64,000 nt of DNA. Origin: Ischnura elegans. Its lineage: Eukaryota > Arthropoda > Insecta > Odonata > Coenagrionidae. Where the stretch lies: NCBI RefSeq assembly GCF_921293095.1, contig NW_025791658.1, positions 4,712,001 through 4,776,000 on the forward strand. The letters are read 5' to 3'. Positions 60,249 to 64,000 of this stretch are shown here, piece by piece. The notes under the pieces are model-generated. The model did no database searches, had not been told where the DNA came from, and saw only the letters and a list, made by a program, of their open reading frames with translations. Made by a program: the position numbers and the translations under genes. Position 1 is the stretch's first letter. Every line of letters starts with the position of its first letter.

Positions 60249-62419
60249 CTTGAATTCTCCTTTCTCCGGAGACTCTGTACTCTCCCGTAGTTTTCTCCCG
60301 ACTGTAGTCCGTAACTTGGCGGAGAGAACATCAGTTCCTGGCCGCTACCGGAGAAAACTCTAATTCTCGGTATCGGACAGGAACGGCAGGTAGGTATGAA
60401 AAATATTGAATCCGAAGCCGGCGATACCGTGAAGAACCAATAGAAAAGCTTTGTTTCAAATAAAAAAACGAGAGGGAAATCAAACGATTCTCACCTGTAA
60501 TAAGGGCTACTCGTTCATCATTAAAGTTAAACTTTCAAATAAAAGAAATTGATGCATCGAAATTATAATTGATAGTGGATAAATCGATTAAAATCCATCG
60601 CAGATATATTTGTTCATTAGTACACACAAAAGAGTATATTATACCATTGAAAAAGGAGAGACTAATGCGTAACACCAAAGCATTTTTATGTTTTAGATGT
60701 AGGTAATCTTGTATACAAACGGCCGCTGTATTCATTGATGATATATATGGCATTTTTTTTGCACATCGGATGCTTACTTTCATTGGTGAATGCATGATGA
60801 GTATGGAAAAACATAACTATCAACGTCAGTATTACATGCATTTATCCTCGAAAAGCTGAAATACACAATGTGGGAGTGGAAAAAGAAAATTGAAAAACTT
60901 TACTATGCAGAAAAGAATCGTAAAGAAAATAACGTTAAGATAAATGTGTGAATGGTACATATTTAATCTTGCAAATACCTACGTGCGAGCAATTAGTAAC
61001 ATATGTTACAATCTCCCAAAATGTTATAGTTTAGGAAACACAACAACCTGCCTCGCTACTTTTAAAAATTTCAAATACTGACAGCGTAGAATAGCGAAAA
61101 CATGGGGAAAATGGTTTACTGGAGAAATATAGAGAAAACAAAGCAAAATTACCCTTACTTATACATATTTATTGCTCATCATATCACATACAGCACTACA
61201 ACGCACACATTTCAATCTTTTTAATACTTATAATCATTATATTCGGAATCGACTGTTTCAATAAATATCTTGGCTCACAATAAATATAAAACACTATTAT
61301 GTAACTCTAATAAAACATGATAATCGGTTTTCCAATCACTTTGCACACACTAAAAGAATTTGCACTCCTTGAAGTTCGAAAGGATTCTTTACACCTCACT
61401 TCCTACTCATCACTAACGACTTAGAATCAGATTACGTTATTTCACATTAACATTGCGAAGACAATTAAATGAATAGGTTGAAACAAATTGCTAAACCAGT
61501 TATTGTGACACCAACAAACTTCGAATTTCACTATCACTCTCACCGTAACATGACCAAAACAAAAACAAACAACAACACAACGAAATGCGTGAAATGTAAA
61601 CATTGCCAAAACCTCACATCTCACAACGGGAATTGGAAATAGATGCAATACGTAATAAAATCAAACAGAACTTAGAAGCGAACAAACGAATGAAAATTAA
61701 CAGGCGTTCGATGTATCCCTAAAGTAAGACTAGTTCAAATATGAAACATATCCCCTTCGCAATACATAGTTAGATACCTTTCATCGTAATGTATACAGTT
61801 GATTCGTAGCCTAAATTATATACGTGCGAAATAATTTCGTCGAAGATGTTACATTCACAACACACTTCACTCTTTACTTCATCGTCTATGTGCAATCAAT
61901 TCACTAAGGGGTACACTAAGGACACAAATTTTGTTCACTTATACTAGAGGCACAATGAAAGTTCACTGCACGTAGTTTCCTTGCAAATGCAGCCATACAA
62001 AAATTTCTATTCTTGTCACAAATTACACTACATAAGTTGCCTGCCTAACTTGAAGAATGCATTTTCGTGTTCTATTTTGTCACAAATACGTAAAAAACCA
62101 TATTAGAATACAATTAGAACTGCAGTACGATCGCCCACAACGGTCCGCCATTGGTATTTTCCTCGTTTCTCCTATGGAGAAAATGAATCGCCGGGTCCCG
62201 GGCGGGTGACTCCCAAGCTCCCGTCCAGGGCGCGTCAGAGTCTCCAAATCGCGTTACGGACTTCAGTCGGGAGAAAGATACTCTCCAGGAGAGTCAGAGT
62301 CTCCGTTACTGGGAGAAAGTTTTCTCCGTTACCGTTACAGACTTCAGTTGGATGAAACTGGAGCTTCACGAGTCTCTTTTCTCCCAACTCGGGAGAAAAC
62401 GAAGTTACAGACTTAGGCC
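60234..62419. mobile_element. 2186-bp TIR transposon at the PLE C-terminus, target duplication CCTGG
   Basis: The left end is GGCCTAAGTCCGTAACTT and the right end AAGTTACAGACTTAGGCC (inverse with one mismatch). It is flanked by CCTGG (60229-60233 and 62420-62424). Subterminal motifs gagaaaact/agttttctcc and cagagtctcc recur on both ends. The interior is AT-rich and has no transposase. The GGCCTA start and 5-bp duplication match the 55502-58889 element, suggesting the same superfamily. Confidence 0.8.
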
Positions 62420-62659
62420 CCTGGGCTAATGACATGACGAACTCTTCGGCCTCTCTCTCTCTCTCACCTGAACCCCCCCCCTCCACTTGCCGTGCCCCCC
62501 ATAAGGGAGCCTCCTCCCCCTAACTTCTTCCATACCACATGACCAAGGTTTTTTTTTCCCCCCCTCCCTCTTCTCTGTTAACCAATCCTTTCAACCTAAT
62601 TACCTTCCTCCCTCCCCCTCCTAGCCTGGTATAAAAGGATGTGATGGACCTCTGTAGAG
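62420..62659 (+). other. PLE 3' untranslated region, C-rich with CT microsatellite
   Basis: Contains (CT)n at about 62453-62466 and repeated C runs. The PLE fragment at 4.5-4.7 kb has the same C-rich character on its sense strand. A TATA-like tataaaagg lies at about 62631. Confidence 0.5.
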
Positions 62660-62702
62660 TTCACCTGATGATGACGTCTAACGTTGAAACCATGGTCGTG
62701 AA
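62660..62702 (+). ncRNA. Hammerhead ribozyme motif of the PLE terminal region
   Basis: Stem I TTCAC (62660-62664) pairs with GTGAA (62698-62702). The CTGATGA box is 62665-62671. Stem II GACGT/ACGTT (62673-62677 with 62081-type partner at 62681-62685) has a CTA loop and one extra U before it. GAAA is 62686-62689. A very short stem III CC-AT-GG follows, then GTC with the expected cleavage after C62697. Minimal hammerheads with tiny stem III are known in PLE pseudo-LTRs and are thought to act as dimers. The extra U (62672) is the only departure from the consensus. Confidence 0.65.
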
Positions 62703-62748
62703 TAAATATTAATGTGAAAGTACAAAGTTCTTCTTTCTTAATTTAATT

Positions 62749-64000
62749 GGCGAAAGCGTATACTCATGTGAAATGTGTATTCTTTTGGCAGTCCGGTCGA
62801 GATCTCGAGTCTTACGGTGAACTTATTTCCACCTCGAAGCTGTCGATGATACTTTCAACTTAAAAATACCTTGCCTGGAGGGCGACAGGAAGCTCTGAGG
62901 AAGCCAGACTATTAATCTTTCAATTTAGTAGCGATAATATAGACGAACTTCCAACACAATCTACCATCTTGTGACTCGAAAACCCCGAAGCCACTTCCTA
63001 TTCTGCAGAAAGAATCGGTCAATCGCACTTCGATCAATATAACAAACACAACGTCTTCAGGTGTTAATAAGTTACTTTTGTGATGAAAGCCTTTCTAAAG
63101 TAGCATTGAAATGTGAATATTTTCCAAACAGAGTCTTTAATACATTTTGGGAGCTTTTCTCACGATATATCTGAAACCTACTCTAAAGGCGAGCTCATCG
63201 TCATTGCGATCGGTTGTCACTTAAAAATTCCGTATCGGAAATCCTAGAGGGATGACCTTCGACGATGACCGTGATCACCTGCTCTCTCACTATCACTGGA
63301 ACCCGTGGTGAAAATATCATCCCAATCCAATTTCTATTTGGTTTTAACTGGGGAAAGACCAACATAGAACTGCACATTCTTTGGGCAACTTTGGGCTTGA
63401 CTTTCCCTCAAACACCCCATTTCCCCTGTGGTGCACATCAGTGTTATCTTTATACGATGGCCTGACAACCTTTAAATGGATCCTTGGTTTATCCTAACAA
63501 CCAACTAAATGGAAATTGCTGATCCACACGTCTTCCTCTATCTCCACAGTTTCCAAATCAAGGGCCGCGGAACAATTCCTTTGCGACTCAACTTTTTCTG
63601 AAAAGCAAGCAACGGCGTAGAATAAAATCAAAGAATGCTGCGATTCATTTTTTGTGACCACCGCTGGATTCCATTCTTTTTCCATCTACAGCTTCCTTTA
63701 TCTTTCGGGGTAAACTATGGGACAAGATAATGTTTAAATATTTTCATTAATTTATAACAAAATATAAGTTATAAAAATACCCAAAAGCCATTTTATTAAT
63801 CCGCACTGATGAGTGTAAATTAATGTGGAATATGAATGCTGTAGACGTAGTAGTTTTCCCTAGGTTGAGTTACAAAGTTCATGAAGTTGACTAAACGGCT
63901 AATTTTTCGGTGCGCGGAGTCATTTATTGCACTGACCGTGTCTACATTTTTGAATTTTTTTTGCAATAAAATAAATCAGAATTTAGGATACAATTTCCTT
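62749..64000. other. Flanking sequence without recognisable feature
   Basis: Starts right after the 27-bp PLE terminal repeat. No ORF has a family signature, and no repeat shared with the rest of the window was noticed. Confidence 0.35.

Larger units (their letters stand above)
54355..62748 (+). mobile_element. Penelope-like element (EN+ type), split by two transposons
   Basis: The ORF runs 54381-55501, is interrupted by a 3388-bp element, and continues 58890-60233, where a 2186-bp element cuts off the last residues. The 3' region (62420-62748) is C-rich and has a hammerhead-ribozyme motif. A 27-bp sequence occurs both directly before the ATG (54354-54380) and at the 3' end (62722-62748), which can be the remnant of the pseudo-LTR or a target duplication. 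The Copia LTR abuts the 5' copy. Confidence 0.8.

Overview
This is a repeat-dominated invertebrate nuclear window, probably arthropod. It is AT-rich, with long non-coding stretches, metazoan-type retroelements, a rolling-circle Helitron, tRNA-derived SINE heads and many MITEs. I see no convincing intact host gene. The exact taxon cannot be fixed from the sequence.

Layout. 0-0.55 kb holds the 3' end of an unrecognised 183-residue ORF. 0.6-8 kb holds hAT-like and pogo-like MITEs, a decayed Penelope-like (PLE) fragment, a fold-back element and a tRNA-derived SINE. 8.8-9.8 kb is a non-LTR retrotransposon 3' end triplicated in a 328-bp unit, abutted by a Helitron 5' end at 9819. 11-27.65 kb is mostly a diverged ~430-bp monomer array with A-B-C higher-order structure and a ~2.2-kb segmental duplication. 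27.65-35.78 kb is an autonomous Helitron: a cysteine-protease-like ORF, then an intact Rep/helicase ORF one frame back across an A9 tract, then three 274-bp hairpin-bearing repeats and a 3' terminus of GNA-loop hairpins. 35.78-46.97 kb is a head-to-tail array of non-autonomous relatives with the same 3' hairpin domain; it carries a 2.0-kb TIR transposon and a hAT MITE.

47.3-62.75 kb is a nest that can be dated by layers. A PLE (RT plus GIY-YIG, with a hammerhead-ribozyme motif in its 3' terminal region) carries two TIR transposons, one (3.39 kb) splitting the RT ORF exactly in frame. A Copia element adjoins its 5' end, with a 5' LTR and a PBS matching the initiator tRNA-Met anticodon region. 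The Copia leader is split by a 3.07-kb TIR element. Two 1004-bp copies of one MITE lie in opposite orientation inside two of these younger elements. 62.75-64 kb shows no recognisable feature.

The most interesting signals are: (i) arrays of 9 or more C-GNA-G mini-hairpins with varying but always complementary stems at Helitron 3' ends; (ii) a Helitron whose protease-like ORF and Rep/helicase ORF are joined by a retrovirus-like slippery run; (iii) exact Helitron tail-to-head junctions; (iv) the PLE hammerhead motif; (v) a Helitron-terminus-like 15-mer at each junction of the triplicated retrotransposon fragment.
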